A DNA stretch of 5,855 bases from Paracoccaceae bacterium. Its GTDB lineage: Bacteria > Pseudomonadota > Alphaproteobacteria > Rhodobacterales > Rhodobacteraceae. The notes below the pieces were generated by a model. It was not told the origin of the DNA and made no database searches. It saw only the letters and a program-made list of their open reading frames with translations. The DNA is taken from the NCBI GenBank assembly GCA_030625695.1, contig DAOUQK010000243.1:1-5855 (forward strand), read 5' to 3'. Position numbers and translations under genes: made by a program. This document shows positions 1 to 5,438 of this stretch, piece by piece. Position 1 is the first letter of the stretch. Each line of letters starts with the position of its first letter.

Positions 1-222
1 CGCGAAATAGTGCTGGAGCGGTTGGCAGAGAAATACGGCGAGACCAGGCAAAGCCTTGGACTTGGCGCGAATAATGCGGTGGTCGAGGTATTTGCCTCAA
101 CCGACACCGGGTCGTGGACAATTACTGTCACGACCACCAACGGGCTGACCTGCCTGGTGGCATCGGGCCAATCGTTTGAGACAATTGCCGAGGCATTACC
201 GGCCAAAGGCAACGACGCGTAA
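1..222 (+). CDS. Small conserved-looking hypothetical protein, 3' part only
   Basis: The reading frame is open from the first base of the window (Arg-Glu-Ile before the GTG at 10) to TAA at 220-222, giving 73 visible residues. The gene almost certainly starts upstream of the window, so the GTG at 10 is probably an internal Val. The visible part begins with a charged helix-like stretch (ERLAEKYGETRQSL), continues into alternating hydrophobic residues typical of beta strands (VVEVFAS, SWTITVTTTNG), and contains one Cys in GLTCLVASG. It resembles small probably exported proteins I associate with Rhodobacteraceae, but I cannot name a domain, and any signal peptide would lie outside the window. 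It converges on the TauE/SafE gene, with only the inverted repeat at 230-292 between them. Function unknown. Confidence 0.65.
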   Translation, partial: REIVLERLAEKYGETRQSLGLGANNAVVEVFASTDTGSWTITVTTTNGLTCLVASGQSFETIAEALPAKGNDA

Positions 223-229
223 ATCAATC

Positions 230-292
230 GGCACGGCGGGGTGAACCCCGCCCTACGGCCTGTTGGTAGGGCGGGGTTCACCCCGCCGTGCC
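230..292. repeat. Perfect 27-bp inverted repeat, REP-like nested palindrome
   Basis: The arms at 230-256 and 266-292 are exact reverse complements around a 9-nt loop (257-265). Each arm is itself a small palindrome: GGCGGGGT-GA-ACCCCGCC at 235-252, and GGCGGGGT-TC-ACCCCGCC at 270-287. The DNA or RNA could therefore fold as one long hairpin or as two short ones. The element occupies nearly all the space between two convergent genes; its last base directly abuts the TauE/SafE stop codon (293-295). Neither side carries a strong T-tract, so a classical intrinsic terminator is not obvious, although the stem could protect 3' ends or block convergent transcription. GC-rich extragenic palindromes of this kind are usually dispersed repeats; whether this one is multicopy cannot be seen from a single window. 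Confidence 0.85.
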
Positions 293-1048
293 TCAGGTAA
301 GCGCGTCCCAGATCAGTTTCGTGCCAGTCAAGCTGAGCAATACATAGGTTACGGCAAAGAATGCCCGTTCCGGAATTGCGTGATGCGCACGAACGCCCAA
401 CCATGCGCCGATCAGGGCAAAGGGGGCCAGTATCAGATCGGCAAGGGCGGTTTGAACCGTGAACAGCCCGAGAAAGGCGTAAGGCACGAATTTGGCGATG
501 TTGATCGCCCAGAACACCAGGACCGTGCTGGCCTGATAGGTGGTTTTGTCAATGCGCTGCGACAGCAGGTAAAATGCGGCCGGCGGGCCACCCGCATGGC
601 TGATAAAGCTGGTGAACCCGGCGGTTACTCCGGCCAGAAAACCGATCTTTAAAGGCAGCTTGTGCGCGAAAGGGCGGATTGCGCCGGATTTTTGACTATA
701 GTGCCAAGCGACAAAACCAAGCGAAAACAGGCCGATCAGCAGGCGCAACAGGTCAGCGTCGGCCACCCGGAACAACGCAGCCCCAAGCGCCACCCCCGGC
801 ACACCGCCCAGAATCAACACCTTTGCATCAGGCCAGCTCCAACGGTTCCAATAGGGCCGCAAATTGGCCAGATCAATCAGCATCAACAAGGGCAGCATCA
901 GGCCAAGGGCCGCACCCGGTTCAATGATCAGCGCCAGAATCGAGGCGGATGCAAACGCGGCACCAGAGCCAAACCCGCCCTTTGATACGCCCGCGAACAC
1001 AACCGCCGGGGCGGCGATGGCGTAAAAAGAAAGGTTTGGATCAAACAT
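293..1048 (-). CDS. TauE/SafE-family membrane transport protein (probable anion/sulfite exporter)
   Basis: A 251-residue, very hydrophobic integral inner-membrane protein with roughly seven or eight predicted transmembrane segments. It shows the two-fold layout of the TauE/SafE family (formerly DUF81): an N-terminal SKGGFGSG glycine motif at residues 22-29, GGVPGVALGAALF at 81-93, the second-half HAGGPP motif at 151-156, and GAWLGVRAHHAIPERAF at 204-220. Members export sulfite, sulfoacetate or other organosulfur and small anions, but the substrate cannot be assigned here. The ATG at 1046-1048 is supported by AGGG about 6 nt upstream on the minus strand, and the length is normal for the family. 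It is divergent from mdh and is not part of its transcript, so its position beside TCA-cycle genes does not by itself indicate a shared role. Confidence 0.88.
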   Translation of the reverse strand: MFDPNLSFYAIAAPAVVFAGVSKGGFGSGAAFASASILALIIEPGAALGLMLPLLMLIDLANLRPYWNRWSWPDAKVLILGGVPGVALGAALFRVADADLLRLLIGLFSLGFVAWHYSQKSGAIRPFAHKLPLKIGFLAGVTAGFTSFISHAGGPPAAFYLLSQRIDKTTYQASTVLVFWAINIAKFVPYAFLGLFTVQTALADLILAPFALIGAWLGVRAHHAIPERAFFAVTYVLLSLTGTKLIWDALT

Positions 1049-1206
1049 TTTCGGCCCTGAAATTCACTTTTCTTCAAACATTTTTAGGTAATGGGCACCG
1101 TATCAACAAGGGCCGCCCCCGCAAATGCTGCGTTGCAGAGTACTTGCACATGCGAGAGATTGGCAATATTCAAACCGCAACATTCACCCAACCGGAGACA
1201 TTTCAA
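1049..1206. promoter_or_regulatory. Divergent intergenic region between the TauE/SafE gene and mdh
   Basis: These 158 bp must hold the promoters of both divergent genes. For mdh the best boxes I see are weak: TTGCAC at 1144-1149 with an AT-rich AATATT at 1165-1170 (spacer only 15 bp). For the minus-strand gene, TTGATA (complement of 1108-1113 or thereabouts) lies ahead of an A-rich stretch, but the spacing is poor. The mdh ribosome-binding site GGAG at 1194-1197 lies 9 nt before its ATG. I see no palindrome like the one upstream of sucC. The region is functional by layout; the individual boxes are uncertain. Confidence 0.4.
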
Positions 1207-2169
1207 ATGGCCAGACCCAAAATAGCACTGATTGGTGCCGGACAAATTGGCGGTACCCTTGCCCATCTCGCAGCGATCAAGGAACTTGGCGATGTAATCA
1301 TGTTCGACATCGCCGAGGGCATTCCTGAAGGCAAGGCGTTGGACATCTCTGAAGCTGGTCCTGCCGAGGGCTTTGACGCCACTTTGTCGGGCACGCAATC
1401 TTATGCCGATATCGCCGAGGCAGATGTATGCATCGTCACCGCCGGTGTCGCGCGCAAACCGGGGATGAGCCGGGATGATCTGTTGGGCATCAACCTGAAG
1501 GTGATGAAATCGGTTGGCGAAGGTATTCGCGATCACGCCCCGAACGCGTTTGTGATCTGCATCACCAACCCGCTGGACGCGATGGTCTGGGCGTTGCGCG
1601 AATTTTCCGGTCTGCCGCATGAAAAGGTCTGCGGCATGGCGGGTATTCTGGATTCGGCGCGGTTTAGGCATTTCCTGAGCCTTGAATTCGGGGTTTCCAT
1701 GCGCGACGTGTCCGCCTTTGTTTTGGGCGGGCATGGTGACACGATGGTGCCATTGTCGCGCTATTCCACGGTCGCGGGCATTCCGCTGCCTGATCTGGTG
1801 GACATGGGCTGGACCACGCAGGACAAGCTGGATGCGATCATTCAGCGGACCCGTGATGGCGGGGCTGAAATCGTTGGCCTGCTGAAAACCGGATCGGCGT
1901 TTTATGCGCCTGCCACGTCGGCGATTGAAATGGCCGAAGCGTACCTGAAAGACCAAAAGCGCGTGTTGCCATGTGCCGCCTATGTGGACGGTGCATTGGG
2001 TCTGAATGGCATGTATGTGGGCGTGCCTACGGTGATTGGTGCCGGCGGCATTGAAAAGGTGATCGACATCAAGATGACGTCGGACGAACAGGCAATGTTC
2101 GACAGTTCGGTGGCCGCCGTACAGGGGTTGGTTGACGCCTGCAAAGCGATTGATTCCTCGCTGGGTTAA
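1207..2169 (+). CDS. mdh: Malate dehydrogenase (NAD-dependent, LDH-like type)
   Basis: Catalyses reversible oxidation of malate to oxaloacetate with NAD in the cytoplasm, the last step of the TCA cycle. The protein has 320 residues, the usual length for alphaproteobacterial enzymes of the LDH-like class. The Rossmann glycine motif GAGQIGG is at residues 10-16, followed by the NAD-ribose-binding Asp34. Substrate-binding arginines appear in VARKPGMSRDDL (Arg83, the residue that selects for a C4 dicarboxylate, and Arg89). Asn121 lies in ITNPLD, the Asp149/Arg152 pair in LDSARFR, and the catalytic His176 in GGHGDTMVP. The frame is open far upstream to 949, but ATG 1207 is the start because GGAG (1194-1197) precedes it at 9 nt and the conserved N-terminus MARPKIALIGAG begins there. 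It ends at a strong terminator (2198-2230), so much of its message is probably monocistronic. Confidence 0.97.
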   Translation: MARPKIALIGAGQIGGTLAHLAAIKELGDVIMFDIAEGIPEGKALDISEAGPAEGFDATLSGTQSYADIAEADVCIVTAGVARKPGMSRDDLLGINLKVMKSVGEGIRDHAPNAFVICITNPLDAMVWALREFSGLPHEKVCGMAGILDSARFRHFLSLEFGVSMRDVSAFVLGGHGDTMVPLSRYSTVAGIPLPDLVDMGWTTQDKLDAIIQRTRDGGAEIVGLLKTGSAFYAPATSAIEMAEAYLKDQKRVLPCAAYVDGALGLNGMYVGVPTVIGAGGIEKVIDIKMTSDEQAMFDSSVAAVQGLVDACKAIDSSLG

Positions 2170-2186
2170 GGAAAACCTTACTTGCA

Positions 2187-2192
2187 TATAAC
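2187..2192 (+). promoter_or_regulatory. Possible -10 box (TATAAC) for the exported-protein gene
   Basis: TATAAC matches five of six consensus -10 bases and lies between the mdh stop codon and the terminator hairpin. A TG pair sits slightly too far upstream for a true extended -10, and no convincing -35 is found at 16-18 bp because that position falls on the mdh stop region. If used, the transcript would start near 2199 and begin with the hairpin. It is listed because there is no room for a promoter between the terminator and the next start codon. Confidence 0.2.
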
Positions 2193-2197
2193 GCTTG

Positions 2198-2230
2198 GGC
2201 ACCCCAGAATTGGGGTGCCTTTGTTGTTTT
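2198..2230 (+). terminator. Rho-independent terminator after mdh
   Basis: A perfect 9-bp GC-rich stem (GGCACCCCA at 2198-2206, TGGGGTGCC at 2211-2219) closes a GAAT tetraloop. It is followed at once by the T-rich run TTTGTTGTTTT (2220-2230), a textbook intrinsic terminator 28 nt after the mdh stop. The tract ends one base before the AGGAG ribosome-binding site of the next gene, so read-through transcripts would present that site right beside the hairpin. Confidence 0.9.
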
Positions 2231-2242
2231 CAGGAGTGTTTT

Positions 2243-3745
2243 ATGCGTGTTTTTCTCATTCTGACCATCATCTTTTCGGCAAATACGGTTCAGGCTCAGG
2301 ACAATCTGGCCCAAGGCGGACTTCAGGCGTCAATTGAACGGCTGGCATCAGACCCGGATGTGCATGGTTTTGAGCTGGGTATGTTGCGGACCTTGCGGGC
2401 GGTCGAAAAGACCCTTCAGGCGCGGTATGAGTACGGGCTGGGGCAGCGATTGGCCAATCTGCCACTTTTGCGGCTGGACACGGGGGGGATTGTGAACCCA
2501 TCGCCCACACCATCCACCCCCGCAACGCTTAGTCAGATCATGGACGGGTTTGTGGCGGATATGGCCGAGGCGCGGGCGGTACTTGAGCATGGCGAAGCGG
2601 CGGGAATAAAGCCGTTCGAAATGACGCTGGGTGACCTCTGGTTTGATATCAATGCCAACGGCACCCGTGAAGACAGCGAAAGCGCCATCGCAACGCTGGG
2701 CGAGGTGGTTCTGGGACGGCGGGCGGCACAGAATTTCAGCATGTCGGATCTGGCCAACCAGTCGCTGACCATTCGGTTTGACACGGCGGATCACGCCTGG
2801 CTTTTGGCCTATACGCATATGCTTTCAGGGTTTGGCAATCTTTTCATGGCGTTTGATCCAGAGCCAGTATTGCGCGATCTGATGCAACAACGCCTGGGTT
2901 TGAAAGATGCGCCGGAAATTCCGAACTTTTATGATCCCGAGGTGGTAAAGACCGAGATTGAAGCGCTGGAGGCCGAAGAGGTTGAGATCGAGGCGCAGGT
3001 GGCTGACATCGATGACGAAATAGCCTTAATAAATGAAGCCATCGAAGGTCTTCGCGCCCGGAGTGACACAACTGAAGACAGCGTTTTGAAGGTCGATATT
3101 GACTTACGTCTGGCGGACCGGCAGGACAAACTTTGGACCTTGCGGGGTGAGCGAAACCAAGTCAGGCGCGCACTACGGCTGGTGCAGAATGAAATCCGTG
3201 CGGCCCGGTCCAAACTGGCGCCGGTAGCGGGGCAATTTCAACAGATGATTTTGCAGGAGAGGCCGACGATTGATGCGATCTATGTGGCCATCAAAGCATT
3301 GGCGCAACAACCCGATGCGGCGCGTATCCGTGCCGTTCATACCCATCTAACCGCGATGATCGCCCATAACCGGACCTTCTGGGAGCGGTTAGAGGAAGAG
3401 ACCGACAACGATCGTGAATGGATACCAAACCCATCCCAGACATCCGCCCTGCCCCTGACCATCCCACCCCGTCTGGCAGCCGGTTGGCAGGCCATTCTTA
3501 TGGATATCGAGGCCGTTCTGGAGGGCAAATTGCTGATCCCGCATCCGGCCCTGCCCGAAGGCTATGGCATCAACCTGCCCGCTTATGTCGACGACCCGAC
3601 GCCTTTGGATCTGGTGAATTGGCTGCATGGGATTGGCGCCTATCGACACGCCGCCATTGGCCCCCACTTGTCGACCCAGAGCTGGCGGACGTTTCAGCGG
3701 TTGTCGCTTGGTAATGCCGGGGGGTTTGCGTTGTTGTTCAATTAA
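2243..3745 (+). CDS. Exported protein of unknown function with EF-hand-like loop and coiled coil
   Basis: I do not recognise the family. The 500-residue product starts at ATG 2243, supported by AGGAG at 2232-2236 (6 nt spacing). The frame's upstream TTG at 2195 is rejected because it lies at the terminator. Residues 1-18 look like a Sec signal peptide (MRVFLILTIIFSANTVQA) with an A-x-A-type cleavage before QDN, so the mature protein should be periplasmic or outer-membrane associated. Residues 19-130 are helical with a Pro/Thr/Ser-rich linker near 86-94. An EF-hand-like loop, DINANGTREDSE, is at 135-146. A charged coiled coil spans about 233-325, with an acidic first half and a basic second half. 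The C-terminal part includes EVLEG-like and NLPAYVDDPTPLDLVNWLHG segments. No transmembrane helix is evident after the signal peptide. Its place between mdh and sucC suggests conserved linkage with the TCA-cycle cluster, but no functional link is shown by the sequence. Confidence 0.88.
   Translation: MRVFLILTIIFSANTVQAQDNLAQGGLQASIERLASDPDVHGFELGMLRTLRAVEKTLQARYEYGLGQRLANLPLLRLDTGGIVNPSPTPSTPATLSQIMDGFVADMAEARAVLEHGEAAGIKPFEMTLGDLWFDINANGTREDSESAIATLGEVVLGRRAAQNFSMSDLANQSLTIRFDTADHAWLLAYTHMLSGFGNLFMAFDPEPVLRDLMQQRLGLKDAPEIPNFYDPEVVKTEIEALEAEEVEIEAQVADIDDEIALINEAIEGLRARSDTTEDSVLKVDIDLRLADRQDKLWTLRGERNQVRRALRLVQNEIRAARSKLAPVAGQFQQMILQERPTIDAIYVAIKALAQQPDAARIRAVHTHLTAMIAHNRTFWERLEEETDNDREWIPNPSQTSALPLTIPPRLAAGWQAILMDIEAVLEGKLLIPHPALPEGYGINLPAYVDDPTPLDLVNWLHGIGAYRHAAIGPHLSTQSWRTFQRLSLGNAGGFALLFN
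2645..2680 (+). other. EF-hand-like calcium-binding loop (residues 135-146 of the exported protein)
   Basis: The twelve residues DINANGTREDSE satisfy the canonical EF-loop pattern: Asp at 1, Asn at 3, Asn at 5, Gly at 6, Glu at 9 and Glu at 12. Position 8, usually an aliphatic residue, is Arg, which is atypical. The preceding LGDLWF could form the entering helix. Only one loop is seen, as in excalibur- or dockerin-like extracellular calcium sites rather than paired calmodulin-type hands. Calcium binding is an inference. Confidence 0.45.
2939..3217 (+). other. Coiled-coil segment (residues ~233-325 of the exported protein)
   Basis: This is a long Glu/Ile/Leu/Arg-rich stretch free of Pro and nearly free of Gly. 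The first arm (about 233-270) is strongly acidic, with repeated EIEALEAEEVEIE-type heptads. After a short polar turn near 272-279 (ARSDTTED), the second arm (about 283-325) is rich in Arg and Lys. The charge asymmetry suggests an antiparallel helical hairpin or an oligomerisation element. Confidence 0.6.
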
Positions 3746-3748
3746 TGC

Positions 3749-3782
3749 GTTTCCAGGTCACCTGGAAACACTGCATTGTTTT
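3749..3782 (+). terminator. Probable terminator after the exported-protein gene
   Basis: GTTTCCAGGT at 3749-3758 and ACCTGGAAAC at 3760-3769 are exact inverted repeats around one base. As RNA this gives an 8-bp stem with a GTCAC loop. It starts 4 nt after the TAA (3743-3745). The T-rich run (ATTGTTTT, 3775-3782) is separated from the stem by 5 nt, so termination would be weaker than at mdh. The near-perfect palindrome could alternatively be a protein-binding site. Confidence 0.5.
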
Positions 3783-4002
3783 GCCCGCCGAGGCAGCCTT
3801 TGTTCGCATGGGCGTTCGGTGGGAAAAATGATTCAATGTTACCTGCAAACGCTCTGGCGTCGGCTTCCTGAAAGGACTGTTCGCCGCCGGTTTAGAGATG
3901 GGCCGTAATACAGTGTCTTGCGCCAAGTTTGTTAACTCATTCACTCAGATTGATTCTATTGCTGAATCATTCGTTAACCATTTTCACCTTCCCTTAATTG
4001 GT

Positions 4003-4037
4003 TTTGTGATCACACGTCGAAAAACTGTGATCACAAA
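4003..4037. promoter_or_regulatory. Twin palindromic operator, TGTGATCACA twice at 21-bp spacing
   Basis: The 10-bp self-complementary sequence TGTGATCACA occurs at 4005-4014 and again, identically, at 4026-4035. The centres are 21 bp apart, two helical turns, so bound dimers would lie on the same DNA face. Flanking bases extend the pair into a symmetric 12-bp inverted repeat (TTTGTGATCACA at 4003-4014, TGTGATCACAAA at 4026-4037). The half-site TGTGA matches CRP, but CRP needs six bases between half-sites and here there are none, so another dimeric regulator is implied. The sites lie upstream of the candidate sucC promoters, at about -73 and -52 from the first and -108 and -87 from the second. 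This location suits an activator at least as well as a repressor. The regulator is unknown. Confidence 0.75.
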
Positions 4038-4047
4038 TGTCGCTTTT

Positions 4048-4078
4048 TTGTTGATTCCACAGCGTCGCGTAAAATATT
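4048..4078 (+). promoter_or_regulatory. Candidate upstream sucC promoter
   Basis: Two overlapping sigma-70-like readings are possible: TTGTTG (4048-4053), 16 bp, TAAAAT (4070-4075, five of six bases); or TTGATT (4051-4056), 16 bp, AATATT (4073-4078). It lies about 13 bp downstream of the twin operator in the most AT-rich part of the leader. Transcription would begin near 4083, giving a leader of about 60 nt. Confidence 0.4.
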
Positions 4079-4081
4079 CGT

Positions 4082-4111
4082 TTAACTTCATAGCTTAAGG
4101 ATCACTATAAC
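4082..4111 (+). promoter_or_regulatory. Candidate downstream sucC promoter
   Basis: TTAACT (4082-4087, four of six) and TATAAC (4106-4111, five of six) are separated by 18 bp. The start would be near 4118, leaving a leader of about 27 nt before the sucC ATG. It could act with or instead of the upstream candidate; the sequence alone does not decide. Confidence 0.4.
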
Positions 4112-4144
4112 GACCAGCATTCTCATCAGACGGGGCGACATTTT

Positions 4145-5338
4145 ATGAACATCCACGAATACCAGGCCAAGACGCTTTTACGTAACTTCGGCGCTCCGGT
4201 TGCGGACGGTCGCGCGGTGCTGAAAGCAGAGGACGCCAAGACGGCGGCGGGCGCGCTGGACGGACCGCTTTGGGTGGTCAAGGCGCAGATCCACGCAGGT
4301 GGGCGCGGTAAGGGTACGTTCAAAGAGGCCGATGCCGGTGATCAGGGCGGTGTACGGCTGACCAAATCGGTTGAAGAAGCGGCTGAGGAAGCCAAGAAAA
4401 TGCTGGGGCGCACGTTGGTCACGCATCAGACCGGGCCGGCCGGCAAGCAGGTGAACCGGATTTATATCGAAGACGGCGCGGGCATTGAGACCGAGATGTA
4501 CCTCGCCCTGCTGGTTGATCGTCAGTCGAGCCGGATCAGTTTTGTGTGTTCCACCGAAGGTGGGATGGACATCGAAGAGGTGGCGGCAAGCACGCCTGAG
4601 AAAATCCTGTCGTTCTCGGTCGATCCGGCGACCGGGTATCAGCCGTTTCATGGGCGCCGGGTTGCGTTTGCGTTGGACCTGAAGGGCAAGCAAGTTAAGC
4701 AGTGTGTCGGGCTGATGGGGCTTTTGTACCGTGCGTTTATGGAAAAAGACATGGAAATGCTGGAGATCAACCCGCTGATCGTGACGGACGCCGGTGATCT
4801 TAAGGTGCTGGACGCAAAAATCGCCTTTGACGATAACGCCATGTACCGCCACGCCGATATTGCTGAATTGCGGGACGTGACCGAGGAAGACCCAAACGAG
4901 CTTGAGGCGTCAAAGTACGATCTGAACTATATCACGTTGGACGGCGAAATTGGCTGTATGGTCAATGGGGCCGGGTTGGCGATGGCGACGATGGATATCA
5001 TCAAATTGTACGGGTCTGAACCGGCCAACTTTCTTGATGTCGGCGGTGGCGCGACCAAGGAAAAGGTCACAGAGGCGTTTAAGATCATCACCTCGGACCC
5101 CAAGGTAAAGGGCATTCTGGTCAATATCTTTGGCGGCATCATGCGTTGCGATGTGATCGCCGAGGGCGTGGTGGCGGCGGTGAAAGAGGTCGGGCTGACA
5201 GTGCCATTGGTGGTGCGGCTTGAGGGAACCAATGTTGAAGAGGGCAAGGCGATCATCAACAACTCGGACGTAGACGTGATTGCAGCGGATAACTTGAAGG
5301 ACGGGGCGGAGAAGATTGTGGCGGCGGTGAAGGGGTGA
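4145..5338 (+). CDS. sucC: Succinyl-CoA synthetase (succinate-CoA ligase), beta subunit
   Basis: With the alpha subunit SucD, this subunit forms the cytoplasmic enzyme that converts succinyl-CoA, phosphate and NDP to succinate, CoA and NTP, the substrate-level phosphorylation step of the TCA cycle. The 397 residues are full length. The N-terminal ATP-grasp domain starts with the hallmark MNIHEYQAK and contains KAQIHAGGRGKG (46-57). Metal and nucleotide ligands lie in EMLEINPLI (Glu207, Asn209) and KVLDAK (Asp223). The C-terminal CoA-ligase domain has GCMVNGAGLAMATMD (270-284), FLDVGGGA (297-304), GILVNIFGGIMRCD (323-336) and RLEGTN (358-363). ATG 4145 is fixed by the conserved N-terminus; the ribosome-binding site is weak (GGGG at 4132-4135, 9 nt away). 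Specificity for ADP or GDP cannot be settled here. A lipoprotein gene, not sucD, follows. Confidence 0.98.
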   Translation: MNIHEYQAKTLLRNFGAPVADGRAVLKAEDAKTAAGALDGPLWVVKAQIHAGGRGKGTFKEADAGDQGGVRLTKSVEEAAEEAKKMLGRTLVTHQTGPAGKQVNRIYIEDGAGIETEMYLALLVDRQSSRISFVCSTEGGMDIEEVAASTPEKILSFSVDPATGYQPFHGRRVAFALDLKGKQVKQCVGLMGLLYRAFMEKDMEMLEINPLIVTDAGDLKVLDAKIAFDDNAMYRHADIAELRDVTEEDPNELEASKYDLNYITLDGEIGCMVNGAGLAMATMDIIKLYGSEPANFLDVGGGATKEKVTEAFKIITSDPKVKGILVNIFGGIMRCDVIAEGVVAAVKEVGLTVPLVVRLEGTNVEEGKAIINNSDVDVIAADNLKDGAEKIVAAVKG

Positions 5339-5438
5339 ACATTTCTGCCGCGAACAGACGGAGCCCAGAATAGCAAATGCGTTTCACAACTGGACCACTT
5401 CGAAATGGTCGAGGCCCGACAAACAAAAGGCCGGACAA

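Larger units (their letters stand above)
3746..4144. other. Long non-coding region ahead of sucC
   Basis: These 399 bp contain no convincing gene. From left to right there is a hairpin just after the preceding stop (3749-3769). An imperfect structured stretch follows at 3784-3823, with an outer 8-bp stem including one G-U pair; it has no T-tract. Positions 3824-3930 show nothing I can name. From about 3930 the sequence becomes clearly AT-rich and holds two GTTAAC palindromes (3931-3936 and 3973-3978), a 6-bp inverted repeat TGATTC/GAATCA (3951-3956 and 3964-3969), the paired TGTGATCACA sites, and candidate promoters. Short reading frames here (for example 3738-3944 on the minus strand) have no supporting ribosome-binding site or recognisable protein. 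Confidence 0.7.

Noticed and set aside
263..985. Plus-strand open frames opposite the TauE/SafE gene
   Set aside because: Low-complexity Gln/Arg/Gly-rich translations antisense to a well-supported membrane protein.
949..1206. In-frame upstream extension of mdh to a start at 949
   Set aside because: It would overlap the TauE/SafE gene and add 86 residues absent from malate dehydrogenases. GGAG and the conserved MARPKIALIGAG start fix the gene at 1207.
1084..2202. 372-residue open frame on the minus strand opposite mdh
   Set aside because: It lies wholly antisense to a clear mdh, has a biased His/Arg/Gln-rich composition typical of a shadow frame, and has no recognisable domain.
2195..2242. 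TTG start giving 16 extra residues on the exported protein
   Set aside because: The TTG lies at the base of the terminator hairpin, and the extension would bury the signal peptide. ATG 2243 has a good AGGAG.
3738..3944. 68-residue minus-strand frame in the sucC leader
   Set aside because: GTG start without a ribosome-binding site, overlap with the end of the upstream gene, and no recognisable protein features.
4005..4035. CRP or FNR binding site
   Set aside because: CRP needs TGTGA-N6-TCACA and FNR needs TTGAT-N4-ATCAA. Here the half-sites are fused with no spacer, and the gap between the two palindromes does not restore either pattern.
3898..4098. 66-residue plus-strand frame across the operator region
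   Set aside because: It spans the palindromes and promoter candidates, has no ribosome-binding site, and its composition simply reflects AT-rich DNA.
4178..4852. 224-residue open frame on the minus strand opposite sucC
   Set aside because: A shadow of the sucC codon pattern with no domain and no ribosome-binding evidence.
5393..5410. GACCA/TGGTC inverted repeat after sucC as a terminator
   Set aside because: The stem is only 5 bp with an 8-nt loop and no T-tract follows, so it cannot be supported as a terminator.
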